Shown here: positions 47,265-48,676 of the stretch, in pieces
How the letters are laid out: each line of letters opens with the position of its first letter
How positions within the stretch are numbered: the first letter of the stretch is position 1
NCBI GenBank assembly: GCA_017395105.1
Contig: JAFPWD010000049.1
Span: 1-48,676, forward strand
Length of the DNA stretch: 48,676 bases
Direction: 5' to 3'
From: Clostridia bacterium
GTDB taxonomy: Bacteria; Bacillota; Clostridia; Christensenellales; CAG-138
Notes under the pieces: generated by a model
What the model was told of the DNA's origin: nothing
The model's input: only the letters and a program-made list of their open reading frames with translations
The model's database searches: none
Position numbers and translations under genes: made by a program

Positions 47265-48676
47265 ATGCGTAAATTCACAGTATTTATTCTGATTGCTGCA
47301 ATGCTGCTTGCATCCGTTGCGGGCTGCACCAAGTATAAGAACGGCCAAAACAAGCTTACCTACGATGAGGCGATCACCGAGCTGAACGCGCTCATGAAGA
47401 AGGTGGAGCTCTCCACGGTATCCTCCCCGGTGCTGGACGTGTACTCGGATGATCTCACCGAGGCGGATGCGCTCTCCGATATAAGCGTTTTCCCGCTCAC
47501 CACCAAGGGTACGGGGCAGATCGATATCGAGATCGCGGCGGATACCGAGCTTTCCGATGAAAACGCGCCCGATGACTGGGGCAACGTGGTTGCCGCAAAA
47601 TTCAATCGCGAGGGCTTCACCGTAAACGGCAAGAGCGTTTCCGTTTCCATCCGCAAGATCACCGGCGGCGAGGTCGTAACCTATATGCGCGCCGGGGCCT
47701 ATCAGCCCGATCTTTACATACCGAGCCATGCCGCATGGGGCAAGATGCTCGATGCCTCGGGCATTCGCACCATAACGATGACCGAGCGCCTTCTCGGCAA
47801 CACCGCGGGCATACTCATAAACAACAAGGTTTATGATGATTTCATTGCCAAATACGGCGAAGCGAATATGAAAACCGTTATCGAGGCCACGCTCGCGGGC
47901 GATCTGAACTTTGCATACACCAATCCCTACACCTCGAGCACGGGTCTCAACATGCTCACTATGATCCTCAAGGCGTTTGATGAAACCAATCCGCTTTCGC
48001 AGACCGCCTCGGATAAGCTGCTTGAGTATCAGCGCAAGTCGCCCCCCGTGGCGTATACCACCGCTGTGCTTCGCAACAAGGCGGCAAAGGGCATTATCGA
48101 TGCAATGGTTATGGAGGAGCAGGCATACATCCTCACCAAGGCGCTCTCGAACTATATCTACATTCCCGAGGGCATCCGCCATGACCATCCCGTGTTCACC
48201 TTCGAGTACGTAAGCGAGGAGAAGCGCGAGGCGGCGCAGCTTTTCATCGACTACTGCATGAGGAATGAGAACCAGCAGCTCGGCACCGAAAAGGGCTTCA
48301 ACCGCCACAACGAATACGCAGGTCAGGAGCCCGGCTTGGACGGCAACGGCTATCTTGAGGCGCAGGCGCTCTGGAAGAAGAATAAGAACGGCGGCATTCC
48401 CACCGTGGCCGTGTTCGTTGCCGACACCTCGGGTTCCATGAGCGGCACTCCGATATCCGAGCTCAAAAGCTCGCTTATCGCAAGCTCCGCCTATATAAGC
48501 TCCGACAGCTACATCGGCCTTGTGAGCTATTCGGACGACGTTGTGAAGCATCTGGACATCAAGCCCTTCGACGATAAGCAGAGGGCGTATTTCTCCGGCG
48601 AGGTCAAGGCGCTGCGCGCTTCAGGCAGCACCGCAACCTATGATGCGGTGCTCTCGGGGCTTCAGATGATCGCCGA
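47265..48676 (+). CDS. Lipoprotein with substrate-binding-like and VWA domains (3' end outside window)
   Basis: 470 residues are visible; the gene runs off the window. Lipobox V-A-G-C with Cys at residue 21. Residues about 60-300 look like a periplasmic-binding-protein type 2 fold (Y-I-P-S-H-A-A-W-G-K-M, L-N-F-A-Y-T-N-P-Y, A-V-L-R-N-K-A-A-K-G). From about residue 380 comes a von Willebrand A domain with the MIDAS motif D-T-S-G-S-M-S-G (Asp387), which binds a divalent metal and protein ligands, and a later G-S-T-A-T-Y-D. AAGGAG precedes the ATG. Such fused lipoproteins occur beside TelA/XpaC genes in Clostridia; substrate unknown. Confidence 0.85.
   Translation, partial: MRKFTVFILIAAMLLASVAGCTKYKNGQNKLTYDEAITELNALMKKVELSTVSSPVLDVYSDDLTEADALSDISVFPLTTKGTGQIDIEIAADTELSDENAPDDWGNVVAAKFNREGFTVNGKSVSVSIRKITGGEVVTYMRAGAYQPDLYIPSHAAWGKMLDASGIRTITMTERLLGNTAGILINNKVYDDFIAKYGEANMKTVIEATLAGDLNFAYTNPYTSSTGLNMLTMILKAFDETNPLSQTASDKLLEYQRKSPPVAYTTAVLRNKAAKGIIDAMVMEEQAYILTKALSNYIYIPEGIRHDHPVFTFEYVSEEKREAAQLFIDYCMRNENQQLGTEKGFNRHNEYAGQEPGLDGNGYLEAQALWKKNKNGGIPTVAVFVADTSGSMSGTPISELKSSLIASSAYISSDSYIGLVSYSDDVVKHLDIKPFDDKQRAYFSGEVKALRASGSTATYDAVLSGLQMIA

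Noticed and set aside
46989-48551. Long minus-strand open frame (520 codons) opposite the VWA gene
   Set aside because: Shadow frame; the plus strand has a ribosome-binding site, lipobox and MIDAS motif in order.

Overview
The window is a piece of chromosome from a Gram-positive member of the Clostridia (Bacillota), probably an uncultured gut-type lineage. Pointers are AGGAGG-type Shine-Dalgarno sites, many sigma-A promoters with 17-nt spacers, lipobox lipoproteins without outer-membrane genes, a LytTR/DUF3021 pair, a GntR/ABC-2 pair, a FeoB-associated Cys-rich protein and dockerin-bearing surface proteins. G+C looks to be in the mid-50s percent by eye (not computed). I see no rRNA, tRNA, CRISPR array, transposase or replication origin.

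Layout from left to right. 1-3.3 kb: tail of an unknown gene, a MATE efflux pump and a PIG-V-like membrane glycosyltransferase. 3.4-6.9 kb: ferrous-iron operon feoA-feoA-feoB-Cys-rich protein, with two matching 16-bp inverted repeats that may be iron-responsive operators. 6.9-11.2 kb: three tandem secreted leucine-rich-repeat/dockerin proteins on the minus strand, two with clear promoters of their own. 11.2-16.6 kb: small accessory genes (FlaR-like kinase, AEC transporter, HIT, lipoprotein, GNAT, peptidase E, Sel1), a frameshifted duplicate of the AEC 5' end, and an AT-rich orphan gene beside a 16-bp inverted repeat. 16.6-19.1 kb: DUF1015, then LytTR-DUF3021. 19.1-23.6 kb: minus-strand operon of ECF sigma factor, membrane protein (candidate anti-sigma), ABC ATPase and two ABC-2 permeases, behind a promoter that resembles an ECF promoter.

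23.7-28.1 kb: a compact phage-derived unit on the minus strand with its own promoter and terminator: receptor-binding/tail-fibre-like protein, two small phage proteins, NlpC/P60 endolysin and r1t-type holin, with no capsid, packaging, portal or integrase genes nearby. 28.2-37.5 kb: L-cysteine desulfidase/serine-dehydratase-like enzyme, lipoprotein, aspartate-type aminotransferase, methyltransferase, then hslO-TPR-rRNA methyltransferase-YD-repeat lipoprotein. 37.5-38.4 kb: smpB and secG, facing left. 38.5-42.9 kb: a TIM-barrel protein followed by cobalamin nucleotide-loop genes (cobT, cobU, cobS, a second short CobU-like protein, cobC). 42.9-45.7 kb: a SIMPL protein and an ABC ATPase/permease/GntR operon with a likely autoregulatory operator. 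45.9 kb to the end: helical protein, XpaC-like membrane protein and a lipoprotein joining a substrate-binding-like domain to a von Willebrand A domain (cut off by the window).

Functional threads are iron(II) uptake, lower-ligand assembly or salvage of cobalamin, surface adhesion or scaffolding through LRR/dockerin proteins, envelope-stress or antimicrobial-peptide responses (ECF-ABC, LytTR, GntR-ABC), and a stand-alone phage fibre/lysis cassette. A short hairpin-plus-tail repeat occurs three times, each directly next to gene ends.
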